64,000 nt of DNA from Chrysopilus asiliformis (taxonomy: Eukaryota > Arthropoda > Insecta > Diptera > Rhagionidae), in assembly GCA_964034945.1 (NCBI GenBank), contig OZ035960.1, forward strand, positions 81,771,148 to 81,835,147, in the 5' to 3' direction. Positions within the stretch are counted from its first letter, which is position 1, and each line of letters starts with the position of its first letter. Positions 33,401 through 43,854 of the stretch are shown piece after piece. The notes under the pieces were generated by a model. That model was not told where the DNA came from and did no database searches. It was given only the letters and a program-made list of their open reading frames with translations. The position numbers and the translations under genes are program-made.

Positions 33401-36400
33401 AATATAATCCTATTCCAGGGTCTGTAGCTTAAGTAATTTTTGATAGACAGAAGACATTTTTATAAAATGACACGAATTAACCCGGTTATTCTTAATGTAA
33501 GACCCTTCAATCACAGCTCCGGATGGTTAGAAAATGTCAGTTCATGTTTTTTTTTGTAGGTTGTTCCAAGGCTGGGTTGTTCGCGGGTTAAAGGAATTCC
33601 TGATCTTTATTCTACGTTCAGGAGTACTTGGAGAAATGGTTTTCAGGTAAAATTTCGAAGTCGATTTTTTTATGAAAGCAATAATTTCTACACTACGTAC
33701 TGAGTTCTCTGTATAAAAAAGTAAAAGTTGAATATATTAGCTGCATTTTTTAATGATCCGAATACGAGATCTTTATGGATCATTAAAGAAACGTAAGCGA
33801 GTTTATTGTGGTTGTCGACGAACCGTTAAATACTTAAAATTTTACTTTAAAAAATATTAATAATTTTCATGTTACCTTTGAATTTGATATTTGTTATTAG
33901 AAAAAATACTTTTTCATTGTACTTTTCAATACTTAATAAGATTGTCGCGAAACAGTATATGTCCGCAAAATAACTTTAAATTAATAAATTAGAAATAATT
34001 GTTTAACTAAGTTTTTAATTGTAGGGCAAATAAAAGAACTCGAACTGATTTGTACGGTGGTTTATTGAGAACTGTTCATCACAGAATTATAGAGATAGCT
34101 AAATGTACGAGCAGTGTTGTCAGGATTAAACACAGCGTCAATTGAATTAAAGTATCTTATACCCTACAGTTCGGCCATTCTGATAAACAAAATCGTCCCG
34201 ATTTTAAGTTAAATTTTCGCAAACTGCTCATACCAATAGCCAGTAACAATTTTTTTTTAAATAATCATTCAATGTACATTTTATTAAAATTATACGAACG
34301 CTTAACATAAAGCTGATTTAGTCAAATAGTCTTTTCTTTACAAACTGTTAATAAATTAACAAATAATCAATTTTGATATCAATTTATAATAGAATGTTGT
34401 ATACTTGTATAAATATTAGTTTCATCGACAACAACAAATAAATTAACAAAAACATTTTTTTTTGAAACCATTATCATAACAGCGAATGGGCTTCATCTAG
34501 AGAATTAACGTTTCACCACGGTAGCTCCCGTCCTTGGTACAATGAATTTTCGTCATCGACGTCTTCAAGTTCACTGATGTCATTCACGTTGCTGGAATCA
34601 ATGACGCGTTCTACTAGCATGGTGGACTTTGTGGGACATTTAGAATAATGGTGACCACTCTTGCCGCACGCGTAACATGATTTCGGATCCCTTCTCGGCC
34701 TTTGGCAATCAGCGCTCAGATGTCCAAACTCGTTACAATTAAAGCATTTTGGTTTAGCAGGAACCCTTCTCTCCACTTGTCGCTGTGCTACCGATCGTGA
34801 TTCCTCATGAGAAAAGGACACAAGAGAACTGCTTTTCATTTTGCCATATTTTTTTAGCGCGATTTTCAACTCAGAAATATTTTCCGCAATATAAAGGAGC
34901 ATTTTGTTGCTGGCCGTATCCTGAATGCCATCGATTATAACATGCACTAAATCCACCTCTTCGACCTCTGCAAGTGAAGCAATTTCTTGCATCACCAAAA
35001 TATATTGCTGATAGCTTTCTTCATTTTTCTTTCTCCTATTTCGTAGTTCATTGTAAATATCGGCTCTCGTAACGGTTTTGCTAAATTCTTTCAACAAGGC
35101 CTTTTTCAGTTCTTGCCATGACTTTACGTTTACAGTTTTCAAAAAAAGTTTAGCAGTTCCTACTAACAACCGTTTTGAATAAACAAAGCACATGCAGCAG
35201 TCCCATTGTAAAAAGTCGGCCGCTTCCTCAAATTCCTGGATCCACTTCTGGACAGGAAAGAAGTCATCACCGCTAAATCTCGTCAATGATTCTTCTATGT
35301 CTCTAAAATGAAAGACTGCAGATTTTTTACTTGCGGTAGAAGCATCGTCAGTTAGCGTCAGCTCATCTAGCTCCTTTCTCAGCTGTGCGATTTGTTTCTT
35401 CTTGGCAATTTCCTCCTTCAATCGCGCAATTTCCCCGTCTAAATCAATGATCGCATTATCAGACATACTTACAGGGATTTCAATAGCTTCGGTGTCCTCT
35501 CCGCTACTGCTCTCGTCACCAACGTCAGTTAGATTCTCCGGTACAAACTTGACCAATTCGTCTTGCGGTAGCTGATTCCAGGCATTTTCTAATCTCAACT
35601 TCAACACCGCTTTTTGGCCTTGCGTGGACAGCTGCAATTCTAGGAGTTTTTCCTTCAAGTCGACTAACCTGGCGACGTTTAAAAATACACGCATACGTGC
35701 TGGTAAACCTTGATCCATCCCGTATGATGATATTATTTCCCTTATGAAATTTTTTTTTTAATAATCTTCACGTATGAAGATTTTTTCACGTATGAAATTT
35801 TAAGCTTTTAATTCTTCGCGTATGAAGATGGAACACGTCGTTTTTTCCCGTATGAAAAAAAATTCCCTTGAATTATTCAACCGTATAATTCATTGTTCTG
35901 ATCCCACTTCTGATTTGTAGGGCAAATAAAAGAACTCGAACTGATTTGTACGGTGGTTTATTGAGAACTGTTCATCACAGAATTATAGAGATAGCTAAAT
36001 GTACGAGCAGTGTTGTCAGGATTAAACACAGCGTCAATTGAATTAAAGTATCTTATACCCTACATCAGGCCTCGGCACCATGTATGTAGTGATTTACTAC
36101 TACTAGAAAAAATTTTATGTTTCTTCATATACTATAACACAAAATGAGAAAACGCATCATTTTCATTTTTTACGCTCTTTCGCTTTTGATGGAGACGTTT
36201 AGGAACAGTGAACTATACAATTTATCATTATGCAATTTTAGAATCATTTGTTCCGCCTACAGGAAATTTCTCTAAAAAAACTTTCTTTGAGTTGTCAACC
36301 TGTCTTACTCTTTCTACTTCATTGCATCGGGCAAAATCGAACTTATGACAGCTGTTGTAATGGCGTTTTAGATTGAATTTTTTATTCGACATGTAACTGC

Positions 36401-39400
36401 AAACTAGACATTGACGGTTATCATTATTTGTGGTTATTAAATATTTGTTTTCCCAATCCCACGACATAGTATTTGAATTTGAATATGAGCGCTTCATAAT
36501 GGAAAAGGAAAACTAAAAAAATCAAATTTCTGAAAAAATTTCGTACATCAGTGTTCTTTGGGAAGCAATTATAATTTTGGAGAGCAAATGTATACACCCG
36601 TACGCATCAACCGCAGAAATCATACTGAATGACTGTCGTAGGCTCGCTTCATCGATTGTTAGTCAATCGTTTGATTTCGGCTGCCGAAGTGGCCGTCGTC
36701 AACCAACACGTATCATTGCGTTGGAGAGTCGAGTAAAAACGTTCATACATTGATTGTAATCTCGTAAAATTTGAATAAAAATGTTATCGTATTGAGGAGC
36801 CAGACGAGCCAAGCAGTGCCGACCTCTGCCCTACATAATAGTGGTTTTTTTTTTGTTTTTAGGCTATGTTGTAACCCGTATGCTGTGGAAATAACTTTTA
36901 AAATACGAATTTGTACGAGAGTTAATCCTGATCTCTGATCGGATCATTAAAAAAATAGAGCTTATATCAAAGATTCAATAACTAAAAATAAGCAACAACA
37001 GAACTTTTCATAGAACTTTAAAAATGTATGGAAACAACCGTAGAGCTATGAATTTCTGTAGAACTTAATCATACCCCATTGGAAAATAATTGTCTTGAGA
37101 GGTATACCAAAGATTCCATTTCCGCTAGCGGATTTTTTTGAGTCCTCAAAATTTGTTCTAGGTTTCTTATATTTATTTACCTAATCTTTGATATTATAGT
37201 AAAGCCTCGACTATTAGAGTTTCGCATTATCCTAGTCATGTTCCATATTATCCCATGATTTCTCTCTTTCTCATATTACCGGTTTTTATTTTTTACTAGT
37301 ATCTTCGTTGCAGTAATTCGTTTTCAAATAAATACCGGTAATTGCTTGCCGCGCAAAATCGTGTGAGTCATAGTGCATGTAGTATTATTAGTTGAAAATG
37401 AAACGTACACTATTGATTCAAGGGGTGAAAATGTCTTTCTAAGAAAAACATACATTGGGACAAAGTCACCCCAACCCCTGGGTGACTTTGGCCCAAGCAA
37501 AAAACAAGTTCTGCAAAGAGCGGAACATAAAAAGTTATTAATATTTTCCGCAATTAACGTTTAGAAAGGTCTTACAAAGAAAATAAATACAAAAAAACTA
37601 TGTGGTACTTACGTACAAAGAAAAAATTTAGTCGAAAAATTATTAAGACATGTTTTTTTGGGCCAAAGTCACCTCAGTTTACAGTATATATTATTCGCAT
37701 TAAATAAGAATGTTCATATTTAATTAGAATAATATGTTGATCAACAGGATACTGTTAACCTACTTGTTGTTGATACGTTTTCCATATTATCCGAGTTAGA
37801 GGTAACACCGCCTAGCTCTGAATTTTTTACAAGACAAGAATATTCACATTCTCATTGTTTTCCCTAAAATTTTAAGCCAGCCGCTTCAATCGAAATTACA
37901 TATAGAACAAAAAAGTGACTTTCAGCTTCGATCAAAACTTCAACCCAAATTGTAAAATTTTCGTTTTTCGCGTTTTACTTTGAGAGTAAGCGTTTTTCGA
38001 TAGTAGTCCATGTCATGGAAGCCGTTATCGAGATATACCGTTATTTCTAAAATTTTATTAGTTTTTGGCATTTTTATCGAACGGGTTCTTATCGTGCTAT
38101 GTAAGAAATAAATTAAAGGAAATAATAGTTCTTGCAACTTGTTTTCCCCGCCAATTTTTATCTTTATTCGTTCTCGAGATATTCACATTAATATGTTAAA
38201 AAGTTGATTTTGCCAAATTGCTTGAAAACTAACAGTTTTTCGAAAAAACTTTGTTACGAAAGATTTAAAGATAATACAGTTCTCTACATTTTTGCCTTTA
38301 ACGGTGAGTCACTGTCTTCTACCATTCCCGAAATATTGTACCTTAGGAGATTTTTTTTGCATATTTTTGAGATTTTTTTCGTAGTTTGTGTAAAAGTCAT
38401 ATGCTGTTCATATCGGATATAATTCAGTCAGTTCAATTGTAAAGGGTTGCGGTAAAAAAATTTAAAAGTAATTTTGCACGATATCCATATAAATGGCGGT
38501 GGCTGTGCGTTGGATTAATTCATTTAAAAATGCGTTTTGCGAAAAAGTGGAGACGGTGCACAAACGAAAATCGATCGATGAAAGAGGTTGAATCACAATA
38601 AGATTCAATACGATATGTCAAAGTTAACCTCCTGTTCCGAAACGCCGCAGTCAAGTTTAAGTTATTTTCAATTTTGGCAATCACCTGTTTGAAAATTCCT
38701 CAACACGCGAAATTTCGGTTAAATGTGCTAATGACTTGATATTTATTTTAATTGATTTCGCATGCCAAAAACGTGAAAAATGACACCCCACTTGGTACAT
38801 TTGAAAAAAAAAACAATTTCTTGAAGATTCCCCCATCCAAAAAAACACTTTCCGGCACTAAATTTTTTATGGACTTTTTAGATTCTTAAATCCTATGTCA
38901 AATGTGACCTACAACCAAAATTTCGTCTGGGGAGAATTTTTTTTTTTGGGAAAGACCTATTTTTGTTATGCTATTATATAAAGTTGCAAAACCTTTTTAT
39001 CCATTTGACATATTTTAATTGTTTTTTGGACAGTTGAGTGTCTTTTTCTTCAAAACAATATTTTTTAGATGACTTTGATTTGCCAAAACTTACTGCGCAA
39101 TTGCACAGATAAAATTTGATCTGTGAAATCGTCAATTTGATATGTAAAAGATTGAATATGGACTAAAAAACCTATACCTGCAGAGCTTGCTTGGAGGCGG
39201 AGTAACTAGCTGAATATGGCACAGTTGTAAGTCCTGCACCACTGGACGTAGCTGCGACATGTCCATATCCACCGTTACTTTCCTTAAAATATCTCACGAC
39301 AATTCTTGTTAAATTTATTACAGAAAAAACATTCAATTCAAATAAATCCTTATCAACTTGAAGATCGATATCCTCCCATACAGCTCTTTGTGATCTTCCG

Positions 39401-39922
39401 GCGTTGTTTACAAGAATGTCGAGCTTACCGAAATGTTGAATAACTGTGTCAAAATATTGCTGATGTTGGTCAATAGACAGCATATCCATTGGAAGAATTA
39501 GTATGTCATCATTGGCTAAAAGACCGTTAGATAGTGCTATGGGGTAGAGAAAAATATAGATTTATAACTCCATCAGAGAAAAAAAAATGTTATACCAAGG
39601 CATTCTGTTTTGACCAATTCCAATTCATCCAACCGTCTGGCTGATAGAACTAATTTAATACCATATTTTGCTAGCGATAACGATAAGGATTTGCCAATTC
39701 CACTGGAGGCACCAGTAATCCACACAACCTTGCCCCTTAAGATTGCTTACGGAAATTAAAATTAGCAATTAATTTTATACTTTTGCACTGATACTCACAA
39801 ACTGGCTGACCAAATCTTTCTTTGAACGCTAGTTCAACATCTGAATCTAGTATTATCCATAGAGTCACATTTATTGCGTAGTAAATAAATACTAGTAAAC
39901 CAAGAAGTTCAAAAAACGCCAT
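30460..39922 (-). CDS. DHRS7-like short-chain dehydrogenase/reductase
   Basis: NAD(P)-dependent SDR-family oxidoreductase, membrane-anchored like DHRS7. Six coding exons: 39922-39799, 39745-39596, 39536-39178, 33136-33023, 30743-30577 and 30514-30460 (322 aa). All junctions are GT/AG and in frame. An N-terminal hydrophobic segment ([18 protein letters not shown], residues about 6-25) is the likely anchor. Hallmarks in order: TGASSGIG cofactor loop, NNAG, the catalytic region ATSSGAG, the active-site YSASK, and CPGPV after the catalytic helix. The C-terminus reads [20 protein letters not shown] and ends KKIREGH. Intron 3 is 6.0 kb (gag-only LTR element, hAT copy) and intron 4 is 2.3 kb (three-layer nest). 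I chose the ATG at 39922; no upstream in-frame ATG extends the exon. The exact substrate cannot be read from sequence. Confidence 0.92.
30867..32056. mobile_element. hAT-type element (middle layer) with 8-bp TSD
   Basis: Starts CAGGGACGGGAAACG and ends CGTTTCCCATCCCTG. Flanked by ATTTTTTT at 30859-30866 and 32057-32064. Both subterminal regions are packed with TTTCGTTACG words. No transposase frame. Contains the MITE at 31396-31744. Confidence 0.9.
31396..31744. mobile_element. Harbinger-type MITE (innermost layer), TTA TSD
   Basis: TGTAAGGGCCACATCTATCA on the left and TAGATGTGACCCCTACA on the right, with TTA at 31393-31395 and 31745-31747. Subterminal CAGTTTTTCATCAGT / TGATGGAAAA words are repeated. 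A 3-bp TTA/TAA target is the PIF/Harbinger pattern. Confidence 0.85.
32426..32945 (+). repeat. Diverged family X repeat end in the DHRS7 intron
   Basis: From about 32640 the words GACCGACAGACAGATG, AAATTTTGCC and CATGAATACAATACTTTC, followed by a CTTTC/GAAAG pairing and GTAAAA, match the ends at 13290-13430 and 51260-51310. Bases 32426-32640 hold nothing I recognise. Confidence 0.5.
33170..34015. other. Intronic DNA between DHRS7 exon 4 and the LTR element
   Basis: No gene supported. A short stretch at 33555-33655 has a T-rich tract ending in TAG, an open frame, and CAG/GTAAAA at its end, like an isolated plus-strand exon, but I find no partner exons. Confidence 0.35.
34020..34168 (-). repeat. 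3' LTR of the gag-only element
   Basis: 149 bp, identical by eye to 35916-36064. It lies directly after the TAAT target copy. I do not see a convincing polypurine tract on its upstream side (about 34169-34190 on the complement). Confidence 0.9.
34513..35718 (-). CDS. Retrotransposon Gag protein with SAP-like domain and two zinc knuckles
   Basis: Intact 401-aa structural protein expected to form the retrotransposon particle and bind its RNA. Residues about 16-47 ([20 protein letters not shown]) look like a SAP DNA-binding helix pair, known at the start of some insect gypsy-type Gags. Residues about 85-122 form an acidic/basic coiled coil. Residues about 135-290 are the Gag capsid-like region ([42 protein letters not shown]). 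Two CX2CX4HX4C knuckles follow: Cys325-Cys328-His333-Cys338 and Cys348-Cys351-His356-Cys361. It stops at TGA with no overlapping or shifted pol frame. An undamaged frame between identical LTRs suggests recent retention. Ty3/gypsy-like Gag is my inference from the domain set. Confidence 0.9.
   Translation of the reverse strand: MDQGLPARMRVFLNVARLVDLKEKLLELQLSTQGQKAVLKLRLENAWNQLPQDELVKFVPENLTDVGDESSSGEDTEAIEIPVSMSDNAIIDLDGEIARLKEEIAKKKQIAQLRKELDELTLTDDASTASKKSAVFHFRDIEESLTRFSGDDFFPVQKWIQEFEEAADFLQWDCCMCFVYSKRLLVGTAKLFLKTVNVKSWQELKKALLKEFSKTVTRADIYNELRNRRKKNEESYQQYILVMQEIASLAEVEEVDLVHVIIDGIQDTASNKMLLYIAENISELKIALKKYGKMKSSSLVSFSHEESRSVAQRQVERRVPAKPKCFNCNEFGHLSADCQRPRRDPKSCYACGKSGHHYSKCPTKSTMLVERVIDSSNVNDISELEDVDDENSLYQGRELPW
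35719..35915 (-). promoter_or_regulatory. Gag leader with repeated CGTATGAA words and primer-binding site
   Basis: On the plus strand CGTATGA-type words recur about five times (near 35720, 35772, 35791, 35819 and 35849), three of them preceded by CTTCA, TTTCA or CTTCG. The primer-binding-site-like TCAGAAGTGGGATC on the complement is at about 35900-35913, next to the LTR. The repeated words could be RNA stem-loops for packaging; this is inference. Confidence 0.55.
35916..36064 (-). repeat. 5' LTR of the gag-only element
   Basis: 149 bp, TG...CA, identical by eye to the LTR at 34020. Its outer end (CCCTACA) supplied seven of the eight bases duplicated by the later hAT insertion. Confidence 0.9.
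36066..36828 (-). mobile_element. hAT-type element inserted at an LTR edge
   Basis: Starts CAGGCCTCGGCACCATG and ends GCAGTGCCGACCTCTG. Flanked by CCCTACAT at 36058-36065 and 36829-36836. About 763 bp and closely related along its length to 15247-16010. It entered after the LTR element, because its target duplication contains the LTR end. Encodes an intact short zinc-finger frame. Confidence 0.93.
36228..36497 (-). CDS. Short zinc-finger protein of a hAT derivative
   Basis: 89-aa ATG-initiated frame occupying much of the 763-bp element. It reads WDWENKYLI, then CLVC with a following HYNSCH: a C-x2-C...H-x4-H finger resembling the N-terminal finger of hAT transposases (BED-like). No catalytic domain follows. 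In the sister copy at 15247-16010 the same region is broken by stops. If expressed, such a product could bind transposon ends without cutting, but nothing here shows expression. Confidence 0.45.
   Translation of the reverse strand: MKRSYSNSNTMSWDWENKYLITTNNDNRQCLVCSYMSNKKFNLKRHYNSCHKFDFARCNEVERVRQVDNSKKVFLEKFPVGGTNDSKIA
36837..39177. other. Right part of DHRS7 intron 3
   Basis: No gene seen. A short hairpin at 37457-37494 (ACAAAGTCACC ... GGTGACTTTGGCCC) and the same word at about 37660 look like the ends of a small MITE. Fragments similar to family X (TTATCGAGATATACCGTTATTT near 38024) are present. The remainder is AT-rich. Confidence 0.4.
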
Positions 39923-40206
39923 ATCTACCTTTAGATTCCAGTCCGGCACTTTTGGGGACCTTTAAACTTTACTTTACTAGGCTTGAATTGTTAGGCAAAG
40001 TCACTTTTGAGAAGTGTTTTTTTGATATACTTTGACAATAAACCCCTGATCAGATTGTATTGTTACTGATGAAAGCAGCAGCAAACAAGAACTTGGTGCA
40101 CTTTTTAAAATTCTCTGCACTGATTAAAAATTGAAAAACACAAGGACTACATTGACTTTTATTTCTGGTGTACCAGCAAAACTATTTGCTAAAAGTCCAG
40201 TGTGGA

Positions 40207-40280
40207 CCACGGCATAGACAACCAAGATATTTTGTAAATTTTTGACAGCCAAGCGTGACGTAATTTGTGCCGACTTATCT
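40207..40280. mobile_element. Solo terminal sequence of the P-element-like family
   Basis: CCACGGCATAGACAACCAAG followed by TTTTTGACAGCCAAG and GTGACGTAATTTGTGCCGAC matches, word for word with substitutions, the terminal region seen at 45974-46325. No interior or second end is adjacent. Confidence 0.6.
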
Positions 40281-40740
40281 GAAAGCTGTATGGAAAAGAC
40301 CACTGCTTTGTCCCAATTCACACGACAAGTTTTTTGATTCATCAATCACGGCTATTCTCTTTTAAACATCCACGAATCATTCACGGCCATTTACACGATG
40401 AATGTTTTGACGTGCGTCTTTTTGACGTTTATGAAAGTTTTTGTCGCAAAAGGGAATAGAGAAAACGGACTTGCAATAACTTTTGGTGAATCAAAAGTTG
40501 GTGATTGACCAACTTTTCGCCCTTCCTACATCTCGCCCTTCTTGCCATCGTTTGGCCGAGACGTGAATCAAAAAACTTATCGTGTGAATCCGGACTTTGA
40601 TGAAAAATATTGTTGCATTAAAAATGCTTGATTACTAAAAATTAAATTATTGCAAGATTAGTTGGGCACATTGTATATGTTTGTTATTTATATTCATAAT
40701 TTCACAGAATAGTCTCTGATACATAAATAATTGGAGAAAT

Positions 40741-43700
40741 AATGGGCCGTATTCTATAACGAAAATTTTATCATTTTATGTTATGTCTTAAAATAACAAA
40801 ATTACCTCGATTGGTATTCTGTAAGGACAATTTCATTTTATGTTACGCGCTATAACATAAAATTTTTCCTGTTATGACTCATAACATAAAAGCTCCGAGA
40901 TAGTACCTTTTATAATCATTTTATCATCTTTTATGCCATTTGACATTTGAAGTGTGACGTTTCACGAGTGAAACTTCAAATCTATATATGGGGTGTTCAG
41001 AACTGAAGTGGATCAAGTCCATAAAATCAAATATTGAGAAATCAAGCATTGGAAATTCAATATTACTGTTAATTCACAAATTAATACCTTGAAAAAATAA
41101 AACCACCAATTGATATTTTAGAGTCTATATTTTACCATGACTAATTAACAGAATACATTGGGGTGATGTTGTAATTAATAAATGAAATAGTTTTAAAAAA
41201 AATGGACTTGAACCATTACTGCACTGAAAACAAATTTAATTTCCATAAACTGGCTCATCATGCCATTCATCGTTATCAATGTGAGCATTGTTAGGGCGGT
41301 TTTGTCTAGTCGTTCCTTCAATGGGTAAATTTTTAAAAAAATTGTGATAAATTGGCGGAATATATGGAAGATCTTTCATGTCCTGCTTTTTAGATGCGGT
41401 TACATTGCGTCTGGATGGATACAGTAAATTCTGTTGAATGATGTGGAGGGACAAAATTGGTCTGCCTACAGTATTTTTGGCTAAATTTGTTTCTTTAAAG
41501 GGAAAGTCCTCGTTCATGGTTGTCTTGAATTTAAAAGATAGAGGCGATTTTCTTTCAAAACGCAACCATCTGATTTCTAACCACGAAAAAGAATCACCTG
41601 TAATAGTTTTTTTTCGGTTTGTTATTACATTTTCTAATTCTTTTGTTGAATAGAAGTCTTCTCTTTTCATTGTTTTGACACGAAATTTAGGCTCCTTTGT
41701 CTTTGCATTTTCTGCAATCTGCATCCAGTCTTGAGGAGAAAAGATATGTGAAGTTTTTGGCTTAACTTCTCAATTAAACCAAAGTCAGCATCGTTTGGTA
41801 GATACGAATGACCTGACACCAAAAATTTGAGGTCTATAGTGTCAACATTCATTCCCTGATCTGATACTAATTTCAGCAAGGCTAGCGACATCTTAATATT
41901 TCTATTTTGGCCTGTACATGTGTCGGAATACAAAATAATATGTTTATGAGTTGCAGCATAATCTTTTAGATGCTTTGTTAGACATGATGCCACATCTTGT
42001 GATCCCCGACCTCCTTCTGTCTCATCATACATGTACATAAAGCCAGTACCTTTATTAAATGAATGAACGCCAAGGTTATACACATATAAATTTCTTTTAT
42101 AGTACGCTATTGATGTTGTTAGTTTAGGAAATGGCAAAGCTTTTTGAAGGTCAAAAGTCAAGACGTAGATGTCATATGAACATTTTTGTTGATCCGTTCT
42201 TAAAGAATCTCTGGCTTGTTCAGCTTTGGTAAGATGCGACTGTTTTTCCGTTAACAGTCGGTTTTTGTTTTCTTCATCCTTTTCTATTGTGATTTTAATT
42301 TCGAGTTCGTCACATAAGCGACAAGTGTCTTTAGATTGAAGTTTAAAACTTAAATTAAACTTTGTATTGAACACGTTGTAGTAAAACTTCTTTTTGCAGG
42401 GGGTAATGTTTTCCAAAACACACTTCTCTTTGTATAACTCATACATTTTACTTATAGTCAAATCTGCATGTAAATATTTTCTCTCCGGGTTATCTTTTCT
42501 GGTGTAGTGACTCTGGTAAGCGGGAAAACTGTTAATGTGTTCTATAATTTTAGAGTCGTCAATTTTATTTTTTGGATTTGTGCCTCGAGAATCTACTACT
42601 GATGAAACTTCATCCTTTGAAATACACCGGTACAATCTTCCAACACTAATTTGAAATGTATCCACTAAAAATTTTTTGCAAACCATAGTCGAAATGTTTC
42701 CTATCCTAAGAAAATATTTAAATGAATTTTGTCTTTGTACACCAGAACCATCCTTAACCCGTCTTCTTGCAGTTGTGCCAACCTTTACTAAACCCCTAAA
42801 AAAAACATTTTGCCTAGAAAAGTCGGCCAATTTCCAAAAAGATTCGAAAAGTGATCTTCGTTGGTTTTCTGGAATTTTCTCCATACATTTATTTTTTTTG
42901 CAGTTGCAATTATTATTAAGAAATTTTTAATAAGGAACAATTCGTCCACCAGAAGTAACATATTGCTGACCGGCGTTTCGTTTATTTTTATTTATAACAC
43001 GGGTCCACATACTTCTGTTTACACTTCGCTTTTTCCCCTTTATCTGAATTGGGTTAGTAATGTCGGTCTCATTGCTAGTACTTGCATTTGAAGTACTTGG
43101 TAAAGTATTCTGGTTTTGATCACCTGAAGAGTCTGATGTACGTTGAACACCTTAAAAAATTATCAGAAACCGATTTTTTTACATTAATTTCTCCAGGAAG
43201 CCAAAATAAATTATTACCTTCAGACTGGCTGAATTCGGAGCTTTCAGAAAAATTACTAATTTTATATTCAGATCCACTTGATTGAAATGGTTCACTTTCT
43301 GTATCACTCATATTGAATTATTGACTTGATGAAACAACTTGTAATAACTGAATGCACTTGATGCAGAAAGCACTTGAATGGCAACTAAATCCACAAAAAA
43401 TTTGACTACTTGTTTATAAAGCATGAATAGAAAATATTTTGACCAAAAAATTTCGACCGAAAAGCCTAGTTATACAACCACAAAAATAATTATAAAATAA
43501 CAGTCAACAACAAAAACAAAGTAAAAAATGGATGTTGGTATCATTTTTGTCTGACATTTAGTCGAATTATTTAGATTTCTTCGCAAAAAAAATCTTTAAA
43601 GGAAACAAAACTTTGAATTTTTTTTACTGTCACTCGACCAGCTGTTCAAAAAGTAATAGAATTCATACCGAAATGTACTAAATCTTTTATGTTAAAGGTT

Positions 43701-43848
43701 CGTAAAATCAACGATAAAATTATTTTATTCAACCCTTACAGAATACGAATTTTTGTAAATTTTTTTTTTCATTTTATGAAGAGAAAATTTTATCATCATA
43801 ACATAACATAAAATGTAATTTTATGGAAAATACAGAATACGGCCCATT
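40741..43848 (-). mobile_element. 3.1-kb TIR transposon carrying a D/D/D-type gene
   Basis: Left end AATGGGCCGTATTCTATAAC; right end, on the complement, AATGGGCCGTATTCTGTATT. Inverted similarity continues with TTTTATGTTATG words. The gene on the minus strand fills most of the interior. The flanks are AT-only, so the target duplication (AT or TA) is ambiguous. Size, terminal repeats and gene fit a nearly complete DNA transposon. Confidence 0.75.
41236..43311 (-). pseudogene. Transposon-encoded RNase H-like protein (DUF7869-like), two lesions
   Basis: A Ser/Glu-rich first exon, MSDTESEPFQSSG (43311-43218), splices to 43150 (GAAG/GTAATA; TTTAAG/GT), giving SEGVQRTSDSS. A basic stretch (KRSVNRSMWTRVINKNKRN), a CNCKKNKC-type Cys region and a long body follow. 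In the longest uninterrupted frame (42884-41667, 405 codons) the likely acidic triad is FDLQ (Asp245), LYSDTCTGQN (Asp321) and NDADFG (Asp365/367). YDETEGGRGSQD and CRLCDE are further landmarks. Proteins of this design occur widely in invertebrate transposons. Lesions: an in-frame TAA at 42929-42927, and a one-base shift near 41766 (an A-run one base short), after which HIFSPQDWMQIAENAKTK resumes the frame to 41236. Two point lesions suggest recent inactivation or assembly error. Confidence 0.65.
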
Positions 43849-43854
43849 ATTATG

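Larger units (their letters stand above)
34016..36839 (-). mobile_element. Gag-only LTR retrotransposon (element proper 34020-36064)
   Basis: Two LTRs of 149 bp (34020-34168 and 35916-36064) start TG, end CA and are identical by eye. The element is on the minus strand: 5' LTR on the right, a short leader, one intact gag gene, about 340 non-coding bases, 3' LTR on the left. No protease, reverse transcriptase, RNase H or integrase sequence is present. The left flank is TAAT (34016-34019). The matching TAAT is at 36836-36839, because a hAT element later inserted across the right LTR boundary. Removing that insertion restores LTR-CA-TAAT exactly. Next to the 5' LTR, TCAGAAGTGGGATC complements the 3' part of tRNA-Leu(CAA), a likely primer-binding site lacking the first few bases. 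It must move, if at all, with enzymes from elsewhere. Confidence 0.88.

Noticed and set aside
33549..33655. Isolated plus-strand exon in the DHRS7 intron
   Set aside because: Splice-like borders are present, but there are no partner exons, no start and no recognised domain.
34513..35718. Endogenous viral (retrovirus-like) gag with a hidden pol
   Set aside because: Only gag is present between the LTRs; no reverse transcriptase, integrase or envelope sequence exists in any frame.
37205..37800. Tigger-like element suggested by AAAGCCTCGACTATTAGAG and ATTATCCGAG words
   Set aside because: The words are not clearly inverted and no TA-flanked CAG ends could be placed.
39947..39949. GTG upstream as the DHRS7 start
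   Set aside because: An ATG at 39922 begins the conserved hydrophobic anchor; non-ATG initiation is unnecessary.
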